Assembly: GCF_000472785.1 (NCBI RefSeq)
Contig: NZ_AXAL01000012.1
Coordinates: 124,001-188,000 of the forward strand
Direction of reading: 5' to 3'
From: Mesorhizobium loti CJ3sym
GTDB lineage: Bacteria; Pseudomonadota; Alphaproteobacteria; Rhizobiales; Rhizobiaceae
DNA length: 64,000 nt
The stretch's first letter is position 1; each line of letters begins with the position of its first letter. Below are positions 1 to 7,327 of this stretch, piece by piece. Both the position numbers and the translations under genes were made by a program. The notes beneath the pieces were generated by a model. That model was not told the DNA's origin. It ran no database searches and saw only the letters and a program-made list of their open reading frames with translations.

Positions 1-385
1 CGATTGCTTGCACGCGCTCGCGGCAGGCGCGCAGCAGTGTGCGACCACTGTCGCTGAGATCGATGTGCTGGATGCGGCCATGGATGGCATGCGGCTTGCG
101 CACCAGCGAACCGGCGCGCTCCAGATTGGCGACGATGACGCTGAGCGTTTGCGGTGTGAGCAGCGCCAGCCGGGCAAGATCGGCATTGGAGAGGCCGGGA
201 TAGGCCGCAAGCATGGTCAGCGTGACAAATTGCGGTTGCGTCACACCGAGATCACCCAGTGCCCTGTCCATTCTGAGCCGATGCGCGCCGGCGGCCTGCC
301 GCAGGAGATAGCCGAGATAGCCTCCCTCGCCGCGCTTGCCTTCGCCGGGAGCGGGAATCGATGGATGTGGATTGGGCTTGCGCAT
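1..385 (-). CDS. MarR-family transcriptional regulator (partial, C-terminus beyond the left edge)
   Basis: The 128 visible codons read as a MarR-type winged-helix repressor. They show a helical N-terminal dimerisation segment (about residues 22-45), a helix-turn-helix at residues 64-91 (begins LSNADLARLALLTPQTLS) and a wing leading into QHIDLSDSGR. MarR proteins bind palindromic operators as dimers and usually respond to small phenolic or oxidant ligands. The ATG at 383-385 lies 4 bases from a perfect 12-bp palindrome (390-401). The gene is divergent from the SDR-type gene at 448, so it probably controls itself and that neighbour. The ligand cannot be read from the sequence. Confidence 0.85.
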   Translation of the reverse strand, partial: MRKPNPHPSIPAPGEGKRGEGGYLGYLLRQAAGAHRLRMDRALGDLGVTQPQFVTLTMLAAYPGLSNADLARLALLTPQTLSVIVANLERAGSLVRKPHAIHGRIQHIDLSDSGRTLLRACRERVQAI

Positions 386-389
386 GATG

Positions 390-401
390 TAAGAGCTCTT
401 A
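390..401. promoter_or_regulatory. Candidate MarR operator (12-bp perfect palindrome)
   Basis: TAAGAGCTCTTA is a perfect inverted repeat in the 62-base gap between the divergent marR-like gene and the SDR-type gene. Its placement beside the regulator start codon fits an autoregulatory operator. The assignment rests on symmetry and location only. Confidence 0.5.
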
Positions 402-447
402 TATGTTGTTCGTGCACTGATACTACGACGATGTGGAGTCCGTGACG

Positions 448-1176
448 ATGGGTCATCGAATTTTTCTCGCCGGCGCTTCGGGCGCTATCGGCCAGCGGCT
501 GATCCCACAGCTTCTGGCTGCTGGCCATGAAGTCATGGGAACCACGCGCAGTGTGGAGAAGGCCGAGAAACTCCTCGCCCTGGGCGTCGAACCGTTTGTG
601 GTGGATGTCTTTAATGCCGACGCGCTGTCGCGGGCGATGGTTGCCGTCCGGCCCGATATTGTCGTCCACCAGCTGACCGACCTGCCGGCAGGCCTCGATC
701 CGAGCCGGATGGGTGAGGCAATCGTGCGCAATGCCCGCATCCGCAACGAGGGCACATGCAATCTGGTCGCGGCCGCCGTCGCGTCCAGTGTCCGGCGCAT
801 GGTCGCGCAAAGCATCGCCTGGGCCTATGCGCCAGGCCCCGAGCCGCATGGCGAAGGTGACCCGCTGGATGGTGGCGCGAGCGGCAATCGCGGCATCAGC
901 GTCGGGGGTGTCATCGCGCTCGAAAATTCTGTTCTCAACGCGCCATTGGCCGGCATCGTGTTGCGCTATGGCCAGCTCTATGGCCCGGGAACGAGAACCC
1001 ACGCGCCTGCCGGCGCGTCGCCGGTGCATGTCGATGCGGCCGCCTATGCCGCGCTGCTCGCGCTCGACAAGGGTGCGCCCGGCATCTTCAACGTGGCCGA
1101 ATCCAACCAGGCTGTCTCAACGCAAAAGGCGGTCGGGGAACTGGGCTGGCGCGCCGATTTCCGGCTGTCCGCCTGA
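448..1176 (+). CDS. NAD(P)-binding SDR-type epimerase/dehydratase-like protein
   Basis: A 242-residue Rossmann-fold protein. The dinucleotide-binding loop GASGAIG is at residues 9-15, followed by a basic/Thr segment (TTRS) that may favour NADP. The usual extended-SDR catalytic YxxxK is not evident: the expected place reads AWAYAPG. This is therefore probably an atypical SDR of the NAD-dependent epimerase or NmrA-like type and may not be a classical epimerase. ATG 448 is preferred over GTG 433 because GGAG at 435-438 lies 9 bases upstream of the ATG. The gene is divergent from the MarR regulator and is followed after 24 bases by the cupin gene, so the two may be co-transcribed. Substrate unknown. 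Confidence 0.75.
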   Translation: MGHRIFLAGASGAIGQRLIPQLLAAGHEVMGTTRSVEKAEKLLALGVEPFVVDVFNADALSRAMVAVRPDIVVHQLTDLPAGLDPSRMGEAIVRNARIRNEGTCNLVAAAVASSVRRMVAQSIAWAYAPGPEPHGEGDPLDGGASGNRGISVGGVIALENSVLNAPLAGIVLRYGQLYGPGTRTHAPAGASPVHVDAAAYAALLALDKGAPGIFNVAESNQAVSTQKAVGELGWRADFRLSA

Positions 1177-1200
1177 GACAATCCGTCTGGAGATATCGTC

Positions 1201-1713
1201 ATGAACGGCAATCAAGCACGTTTGCATACCGGCCAAGCTCTTATCGCCGTCAGCGCTGTCGGGGTTCTGTTCGCGCTGGCCGCCAAGTGGGCCGGCCCAG
1301 GTTTTATTCGCACCGTGCCTGATGGCATGGAAATGCACATGCAGATGGCGAATGCCGATGCGGACGGCGCTGCCGGAGCGCGGCCGAAGACGGTCGTCAC
1401 GCCGATCTCCTGCGAAAAGCTGCCCAACGTGCCGGGCAAGTCCATCACCACCGCGATCGTGGCATTTCCGCCCAATGGCTACACGCCTCGTCATCGCCAT
1501 CCAGGCTCGGTCAGCGCCTTCGTCGTGAAGGGCACGCTACGCTCGCAGCTCGAAGGCGGCCCTGCCGGCACGTACACGCAAGGACAGACATGGTTCGAGC
1601 CGCCCGGCACGGTTCATCTGTTCGCCGAGAATGCCAGCACCACGGAGCCCGCCGAACTCCTGGCGACCTTCATCGCCGACGACGATTGCGGGCCGCTGAC
1701 CATACCCGACTGA
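1201..1713 (+). CDS. Membrane-anchored or exported cupin-domain protein
   Basis: 170 residues. A hydrophobic N-terminal segment (about residues 11-30) suggests a signal anchor. A single cupin domain follows, with metal-ligand candidates H98 and H100 (TPRHRHPGS) and H139 (PPGTVHLF). The Glu of the classical cupin motif 1 is not obvious. Small cupins of this kind are sensors, isomerases or dioxygenase-like proteins, and the sequence does not say which. GGAG lies about 8-11 bases upstream of the ATG. It sits directly after the SDR-type gene on the same strand and probably shares its MarR-controlled transcript. Confidence 0.75.
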   Translation: MNGNQARLHTGQALIAVSAVGVLFALAAKWAGPGFIRTVPDGMEMHMQMANADADGAAGARPKTVVTPISCEKLPNVPGKSITTAIVAFPPNGYTPRHRHPGSVSAFVVKGTLRSQLEGGPAGTYTQGQTWFEPPGTVHLFAENASTTEPAELLATFIADDDCGPLTIPD

Positions 1714-1759
1714 CGGTTGGCCTATCGCTCAAGCCGGCCGTTAGGCGGCATCGGAAAGC

Positions 1760-2071
1760 CTAGCAGGCGTTGACCTGTCTGCAGGACCACCCTCCGCCAT
1801 CGGTATCGTGGCAATCTTCATAGCTGCCGTAACATGTGTTTGTTGAATTACGGTACCAGGGATAGCCGCCAGGACAGCAGACATCCTGCTGCGCAAGCTG
1901 GAGAAACTCTTCTGTCGGCCGGCTCTGCCTTTCCGTATTGCCGCCGAGCAGAAGAGACATGGAGTGTGAAATATTCTGCTTAACCGGCATATCGACGCTT
2001 GAGCTGCTCATTGCAGACGAACTCAGAAAAATCGTGCAAGCAGCCAGTGAAAAAAAACCCCGCGCACTCAT
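1760..2071 (-). CDS. Small cysteine-rich secreted protein, function unknown
   Basis: 103 residues, not recognised as a known family. The N-terminus looks like a signal peptide (basic residue, then a hydrophobic FFSLAACTIFLSSSA stretch). The last 40 residues hold six cysteines (CC, NTC, EDC, WSC, NAC), enough for three disulphides, with several Gly, Trp and Tyr residues between them. A strong ribosome site (AAGGAGGAGAAC) directly precedes the ATG at 2069-2071, which supports real expression. It faces the cupin gene tail to tail and has no obvious operon partner. It could be a periplasmic or extracellular structural or effector peptide. Confidence 0.6.
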   Translation of the reverse strand: MSARGFFSLAACTIFLSSSAMSSSSVDMPVKQNISHSMSLLLGGNTERQSRPTEEFLQLAQQDVCCPGGYPWYRNSTNTCYGSYEDCHDTDGGGWSCRQVNAC

Positions 2072-2352
2072 GTTCTCCTCCTTGAGGAAAATAAGGACAA
2101 GCTAAAATACCACTTTTCTGGTGGTGCGTCGATTGCGCAAGCGAACTGGGGAGGGGGCATCGCTGCGAATCCGTTGTCCGATTTCGGATGACCGACTGCC
2201 TTATGCCGCTTGGGTTCAGGGATTGATTGGAAGAAGCCTCTGAACCGTTCGAAACCGATCCTCGCATCGGGGCGCGGGCATCGCGGTTGCCATGCGGTAT
2301 CGCTGAGCGTATCAGCCTTCCACGTCCCTTTTGATATCGGCGAGCCGCCCCG
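2072..2352. other. Intergenic region, no gene seen
   Basis: This 281-base stretch separates the divergent Cys-rich protein gene and the chloride-channel gene. It should hold both promoters. Short open frames here have no ribosome sites and show no protein-like composition. No repeat or RNA gene was recognised. Confidence 0.5.
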
Positions 2353-4134
2353 GTGCTTTCCAGAAACCAGCCACAAGTCTACGCCCGCCGGCTCCGCGCC
2401 GTGCTGTTGAGGTCAATTCCTCTGCTCGAGGCGCGCGGCATCGCCGTGGTCATTCTTGCAGGCTTTGTCGGCGTCATGGCGGGTATATTGGTCACCGCGA
2501 TGAGCCAGATCGTGCAGGATTTGCACGGGCTGTTGTTTGGCGTCCAGCCCGGCGGCCGGCTTTCCGGCATGTTCTCGCTCGCCAATCCACTGCAGGCGCT
2601 GATACCAGCGATCGGCGGCGCCCTGCTTGGGCTGAGCGTGATCTGGCTCAGAATTCGGAAATTCCGCACGCCGGTCGACCCGATCGAAGCCAATGCGCTC
2701 TATGGCGGGCGCATGTCGCTGACCGATACTTTCGTCATCGTCTGCCAGACGATGATCTCCAGCGGTTTCGGGGCTTCGGTCGGCCTGGAAGCCGGCTACA
2801 CGCAGGTCGGATCCGGCCTGGCATCGCGGCTGGCGCGGATCTTCAAGTTGCGCCGCAACGATGTCCGCCTCCTGGTCGGCTGTGGGGCGGCCGGCGCCAT
2901 CGCCGCCGCCTTCGACGCGCCGCTGACCGGCGCCTTCTATGGTTTCGAACTGGTCATCGGTATCTACTCGGTCGCCAATGTGGCGCCTGTCATGACGGCC
3001 GCGATCTCAGCCTCGCTGACAGCGGAAATGTTCGGCGGCGTGCCGTTTCCCTTGGAGCTTTCAGGGCTGCCGCAACTCACCCCCAGCCAGTATGTGCCGT
3101 TCCTGCTGCTCGGGCTGCTTGGCGGCGCGGCTTCGATCGCCATCATGCAACTGGTGACGCTGATCGAACGCGGCTTTAACAGATTGTCGGTCGATGCCTC
3201 GCTGCGCCCCGTCATCGGCGGCGTGATCGTCGGCTTGCTGGGACTGATCACGCCGCAGGTCCTGTCCAGCGGCCATGGCGCGCTGCACCGCGAATTCGCC
3301 ATGAACTATGGGCTGACCGTGGTCGCCAGCATCTTCGTGCTCAAGCTGGCCGCGTCGGCCATCTCGCTGGGCTCGGGCTTTCGCGGCGGCTTGTTCTTCG
3401 CCTCATTGTTCCTTGGCGCGCTGCTTGGCAAGGCATTCGCTGGCGTGATGGCGCTCGTCTCGCCGGCGACCGGCATCGACCCTTCCGTCGCCGCCGTCGT
3501 CGGCATGACGTCGCTGGCCGTCGGCGTCGTCGGCGGTCCGCTGACGATGACTTTCCTGGCGCTGGAATCGACGCGCGACCTGACGCTCACCGGCGTGGTT
3601 CTGGCGGCCTCCATCATGGCGGCGATCCTGGTGCGCGAAACCTTCGGCTACTCGTTCTCGACCTGGCGCTTCCATCTGCGCGGCGAGACCATCCGCAGCG
3701 CCCACGATGTCGGGTGGATGCGCAGCCTGACCGTAGGCTCGATGATGCGTGAGGACATCAGGACCATCGATGCCTCGACGACGCTGGCCGCTTTCCGCAA
3801 GGAAATTCCGCTCGGATCCGCCCAGCGCGTCATCGCCGTCGATCCGGGGGATCAGTATGTCGGCGTGCTGATCGTCGCCGAACTGCACAGCGATCCCGCC
3901 GACGGCGAGGTGCCGGTGCGCGATCTTGCCCAGTACAAGAATGCCGTCCTGGTGCCCAGCATGAACGTGCAGACCGCCGCCGAGACGTTCCAGCGCGCCG
4001 GCGCCGAGGAACTGGCCGTGGTCGAGGATTTCACCGACCACATCGTGCTCGGGCTTTTGACCGAGGGCCATCTGATGCGGCGCTATGCCGAGGAGCTCGA
4101 AAAGGCGCGCCGGGACCTGTCTGGCGAGGGCTAG
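2353..4134 (+). CDS. ClC-family chloride channel/transporter with C-terminal CBS domains
   Basis: 593 residues. About ten to twelve hydrophobic helices span residues 30-430, and the cytoplasmic tail (about 455-590) fits a CBS-domain pair. The ClC signature segments are visible: GLEAG at 144-148 stands where most ClC proteins have GREGP, keeping the gating glutamate (E146), and GSGFRGGLFFASLFLGA at 340-356 matches the anion-pathway loop. These proteins move chloride, often in exchange for protons, across the inner membrane. The start is uncertain: GTG 2353 gives the longest frame, while GTG 2401 also lies before the first helix. The last four bases (CTAG) are shared with the stop of the convergent gene. 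Confidence 0.85.
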   Translation: MLSRNQPQVYARRLRAVLLRSIPLLEARGIAVVILAGFVGVMAGILVTAMSQIVQDLHGLLFGVQPGGRLSGMFSLANPLQALIPAIGGALLGLSVIWLRIRKFRTPVDPIEANALYGGRMSLTDTFVIVCQTMISSGFGASVGLEAGYTQVGSGLASRLARIFKLRRNDVRLLVGCGAAGAIAAAFDAPLTGAFYGFELVIGIYSVANVAPVMTAAISASLTAEMFGGVPFPLELSGLPQLTPSQYVPFLLLGLLGGAASIAIMQLVTLIERGFNRLSVDASLRPVIGGVIVGLLGLITPQVLSSGHGALHREFAMNYGLTVVASIFVLKLAASAISLGSGFRGGLFFASLFLGALLGKAFAGVMALVSPATGIDPSVAAVVGMTSLAVGVVGGPLTMTFLALESTRDLTLTGVVLAASIMAAILVRETFGYSFSTWRFHLRGETIRSAHDVGWMRSLTVGSMMREDIRTIDASTTLAAFRKEIPLGSAQRVIAVDPGDQYVGVLIVAELHSDPADGEVPVRDLAQYKNAVLVPSMNVQTAAETFQRAGAEELAVVEDFTDHIVLGLLTEGHLMRRYAEELEKARRDLSGEG

Positions 4135-4751
4135 CCGGCAGCCGCCCGCGTTTTTCTGCTCCGCCAGCGGATGACCATGACGGCGACGAGAAGCGCGACA
4201 TAGGGCCAATAGTAGACGTCGTGCGGCGCACGTTTGCCCTCGGCAATCAGGAAGGTCAGCCATATGTCGTAGCTGCCGACGCTATGAAGGATGCGCCATG
4301 CGCGTGGGCCAAGCCATGCAGCCGTGCGGTCGAAGGACGTTGCGACCATGGCTATGATGAACAGATAGGCGAGGCCGCCGAAGACGAACATCGGCGTATC
4401 GGTGGCGTTGCTGAATTCGCCCGGATCGATGCGGGAGAAGATGACGAGAGCGACCGCATGCACGCCGTGCGAAAATGCGAAGGCCAGCCCGATCTGGCGT
4501 CGATGGCGGCGCAGGAACAGCGTCGACGCGCTTGGCCAGCGCTGCGAGAGCGCCGATGCCGAAAAGGCCGTGCAGAACAGCAGGAGCGACATTTGCGCAG
4601 TGAGCCGCACCACCTCGCGGACGGCTTCGACGGAAAAATCGCCGCGAAAAGCGACAAGCACGGACAGGGCGAGAATGATCGCGGCCAAAAGCCAGAACAG
4701 CCGCCAGCGGCTCGTTGCCCGGGTTGCAAGGGGTGGTGCGATAATGTCCAT
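4131..4751 (-). CDS. Ferric-reductase-like transmembrane domain protein
   Basis: 206 residues with about six membrane helices. Histidines sit in helices (FSHGVHAVAL and the ILHSVGSYD region), as expected for a ferric-reductase-like or MsrQ-type membrane domain that binds haem. It is probably a membrane electron-transfer subunit, but no flavin or NAD domain is attached and no partner gene lies beside it. ATG 4751 is preferred over a longer frame because GGAGGG lies 5-6 bases upstream. It is divergent from a TetR gene with a strong palindrome in the shared gap, so TetR control is likely. Confidence 0.7.
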   Translation of the reverse strand: MDIIAPPLATRATSRWRLFWLLAAIILALSVLVAFRGDFSVEAVREVVRLTAQMSLLLFCTAFSASALSQRWPSASTLFLRRHRRQIGLAFAFSHGVHAVALVIFSRIDPGEFSNATDTPMFVFGGLAYLFIIAMVATSFDRTAAWLGPRAWRILHSVGSYDIWLTFLIAEGKRAPHDVYYWPYVALLVAVMVIRWRSRKTRAAAG

Positions 4752-4768
4752 GAGCCCTCCAGTGTAAT

Positions 4769-4787
4769 ATGTAATCAATGCTTACAT
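4769..4787. promoter_or_regulatory. Candidate TetR operator (inverted repeat)
   Basis: ATGTAA and TTACAT form perfect 6-bp arms around a 7-base spacer. The site lies 18 bases upstream of the membrane-protein start (4751) and 84 bases upstream of the tetR start (4871). The size and position are typical for a TetR dimer site that represses the membrane-protein gene. No binding data are available. Confidence 0.55.
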
Positions 4788-4870
4788 CGATGGCGTATCC
4801 ATTGCAATCGGGAAGTAAGTCGTGCTTGCATCGATCGCAGGATTGTGATGATCGGCAGGAGACAAAGGGC

Positions 4871-5485
4871 ATGGCGACGCAGCGCAAGACCTACCATCAC
4901 GGCAGCCTGCGGCAGGCGCTGATCGACGCCGCCCTGGCCATCGCCAAAGAGGATGGCGTCGACCAGGTGACGGTGCGCGAAGCCGGCAAACGCGCCGGCG
5001 TGTCGTCAGGAGCGCCGTTCCGGCATTTTCCGACCAAGACCGCGCTGATGACGGCCGTGGCCGAGGAGGCGATGCGCCGGTTTCGCGCCGAGATAACGGT
5101 TGAGCTGGACAGAACGGGGAAGCTCGATCCGCTGGCGCGCTTTCGGGCGCTCGGCATCGCCTATCTGCGCTGGGTCATCGACAATCCGACGCATTTCGAG
5201 ATCATCTCGATGCGTCGGACGATCGATTTCGACGCCTCCGAGACGCTTGTTCAACTCAACGAAGAAATCCGCGGTCTGATGGTGCGTATCCTCGAGGACG
5301 CGCGCGCCGCCGGCCAACTGCGAACAATGGATATGGAAGGTGTCCCCCTACAGGCGCGAGCCCTGGTCTACGGGCTTGCCCGCATGTGGATCGACGGCCA
5401 GTTTGCGCAATGGGGCGGCGCCGAGAAGGCCGAGTTGCTGATGCGGCAAAGCCTCGATAATTTTCTCGCGTTGTTGGCAAAGTAG
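4871..5485 (+). CDS. TetR/AcrR-family transcriptional regulator
   Basis: 204 residues. The N-terminal helix-turn-helix is clear (VTVREAGKRAGVSSGAPFRH, then FPTKTALMTAV, about residues 33-65). The remainder is a helical ligand-binding domain with the WIDG(Q) segment near the end that many regulators of this group carry. ATG 4871 is chosen over upstream starts because AGGAG lies about 9 bases before it and the protein then begins like its family (short basic tail before GSLRQALIDAA). It probably represses the divergent membrane-protein gene through the palindrome at 4769-4787. Ligand unknown. Confidence 0.85.
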   Translation: MATQRKTYHHGSLRQALIDAALAIAKEDGVDQVTVREAGKRAGVSSGAPFRHFPTKTALMTAVAEEAMRRFRAEITVELDRTGKLDPLARFRALGIAYLRWVIDNPTHFEIISMRRTIDFDASETLVQLNEEIRGLMVRILEDARAAGQLRTMDMEGVPLQARALVYGLARMWIDGQFAQWGGAEKAELLMRQSLDNFLALLAK

Positions 5486-5522
5486 AACAGCGGACTTTCC
5501 ACTGATCGCCGTGCGACACGCA

Positions 5523-7166
5523 TCAATGTTCGATCGGCCCCTTGGCCGGTATCAGCGTCGTGCCGGCGGTTGTCGGGCGCTCGATGACGCGGCGCACGCG
5601 TGGCGGTTCCTCGCCGCTGTGCAGCGCCCGCAGGCGGTCGCCGACCATGGCGTCGGCATGGGTAATGCGGCCATTGTGCCTGATGTATTCGAGCCAGGTC
5701 GGCGTGTGGTAGTGCTCGATCCATATTGTGGGATTTTCGAGATCGCGTGCCAGCGTCCAGTTGCGGGCGCCGTCGCGACGGCGGATGCGGCCGCGTTCAG
5801 CCATGGTGGCGAGGAATTCCGCCTCGTCCTCGTGGCGGATCACATATTCGATCATGATGGCGATGGGACCGCTGCGCGGCTTCAGGTCGAGCGCCAGATG
5901 CGGTTCCTTGAAGCGGTTTAGCGGGTCGAGGTTCAGCACCTGCTGCTGCGGCAGCGGCAGTAGAAGGCCGATGGCGCCGCCCGCCAGCATGGTGATGCTG
6001 GCGGCGATCAGCGCTGTCTCGGCGCCATGCGCATCGGCGACGACACCCCAGATCCAGCTGCCGAGCGCGATGCCGCCGAAGGTCGCCGTCTGGTAGACCG
6101 ACAGCACCCGGCCGACCACCCAGCGCGGTGTCGCCATCTGCACGGTGACGTTGAAGTGCGAGAGCGCGATCACCCAGCAGGCACCGCCGACCAGCAAGCC
6201 GAGCGACGTCTGCCAGGCGTGATGGCTGATCGCGGCATTGAAGGCGCAAAGCGCGAAGCCGGCGAAGGCGCAGCGCACCATCGTCTCGCTGGACAGCAAT
6301 TGCCGCAACCGCACGCTGATCAGCGCGCCGCCAACGGCACCTATGCCGAAGGCGCCAAGCATGATGCCGTAGGTCAGGGCGTCGCCCTTGACGACGTCGC
6401 GCGCCACCAGCGGCAAGAGCGCCAGCACGGCGCCGGCGCTGAAGCCGAAGGCGGCGCCCCTGACCAGCACCTTGCCGATGTTGGGCGACATGGCGACGTA
6501 GCGCAGGCCGGCTCCCATCGCGGCACCAAGCGACTCGCGCGGCAAGGTCGACACCGGCACGTCACGCTTCCAGCGCGCCATCACGATGATGAGGCCGATA
6601 TAGCTTACCGCGTTCGCCGCGAAGGCGGCCGCGGCACCGGCGGCCGCGACGATGATGCCGCCGATCGCCGGGCCGACGCTGCGCGTCAGGTTGAAGCCCA
6701 TGGAGTTCAGCGCCACGGCGGCCGGCACCTTGTTGCGGGGCACCATGTCGCCGACCGAAGCCTGCCATGAAGGGCTGTTGAGCGCCGTGCCGCTGTCGAT
6801 CAGGAAGGTGAAGGCCAGCAGCGTCCAGGGCGTGAGCAGATTGTAATAGGTGAACACGGTCAGAAGCACCGAAACGACCAGCATGAAGGTCTGCGCGACC
6901 AGCATCACCTTGCGCCGGTCGAAGCTGTCGGCGATGGCGCCGGCGACAAGCGCAAACAGCATGATCGGCAGAGTGGTGGAGGCCTGGACCAGCGCGACCT
7001 GATAGGGCGAGGTGGCGATCGTCGTCATCATCCAGGCGGCGCCGACGCCCTGGATCAGGCCGCCAAAATTGGAGACGAGACTTGCGGCCCAGACGGCGCG
7101 GAAAATGCCATGCCGGAACGGCGCCAGCGCAGAGGCGCCCTCGCTTTCCGGCTTCTCGTCAATCAT
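5523..7166 (-). CDS. MFS exporter (MFS_3 / EntS-like) with C-terminal soluble extension
   Basis: 547 residues. Residues 20-415 form a twelve-helix major-facilitator transporter (FRAVWAASLVSNFGGLIQ start, DSFDRRKVMLV loop between helices 2 and 3), of the kind that exports siderophores or drugs. The last 130 residues are soluble and include an alpha/beta region (IEYVIRHEDEAEFLATMAER, then a WIEHYHTPTWLEYIRHNGR segment) resembling an antibiotic-biosynthesis-monooxygenase/ferredoxin-like fold; this combination is known in the MFS_3 family. ATG 7166 is preferred because AGGA lies upstream and the protein then starts just before helix 1. The asparagine-synthase-like gene lies upstream on the same strand, 161 bases away. 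Substrate unknown. Confidence 0.8.
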   Translation of the reverse strand: MIDEKPESEGASALAPFRHGIFRAVWAASLVSNFGGLIQGVGAAWMMTTIATSPYQVALVQASTTLPIMLFALVAGAIADSFDRRKVMLVAQTFMLVVSVLLTVFTYYNLLTPWTLLAFTFLIDSGTALNSPSWQASVGDMVPRNKVPAAVALNSMGFNLTRSVGPAIGGIIVAAAGAAAAFAANAVSYIGLIIVMARWKRDVPVSTLPRESLGAAMGAGLRYVAMSPNIGKVLVRGAAFGFSAGAVLALLPLVARDVVKGDALTYGIMLGAFGIGAVGGALISVRLRQLLSSETMVRCAFAGFALCAFNAAISHHAWQTSLGLLVGGACWVIALSHFNVTVQMATPRWVVGRVLSVYQTATFGGIALGSWIWGVVADAHGAETALIAASITMLAGGAIGLLLPLPQQQVLNLDPLNRFKEPHLALDLKPRSGPIAIMIEYVIRHEDEAEFLATMAERGRIRRRDGARNWTLARDLENPTIWIEHYHTPTWLEYIRHNGRITHADAMVGDRLRALHSGEEPPRVRRVIERPTTAGTTLIPAKGPIEH

Positions 7167-7327
7167 GGGTGGGTTCCTGCAACAGCGTGCTGATCCTTGC
7201 GGTTTCGCCGCATCATTTGCCGAAACTATGGCATTGCGCCGCAAAGGGCGAACCTCATGCGCGAAAGATCATGGTCCAACAAGGGGATAGCGGAGGGCCA
7301 CGCTGTGCTGACCCCTCAGGGGATGGT

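Noticed and set aside
241-1029. 262-codon open frame on the minus strand
   Set aside because: Overlaps both the marR-like and SDR-type genes, has no ribosome site and shows no domain.
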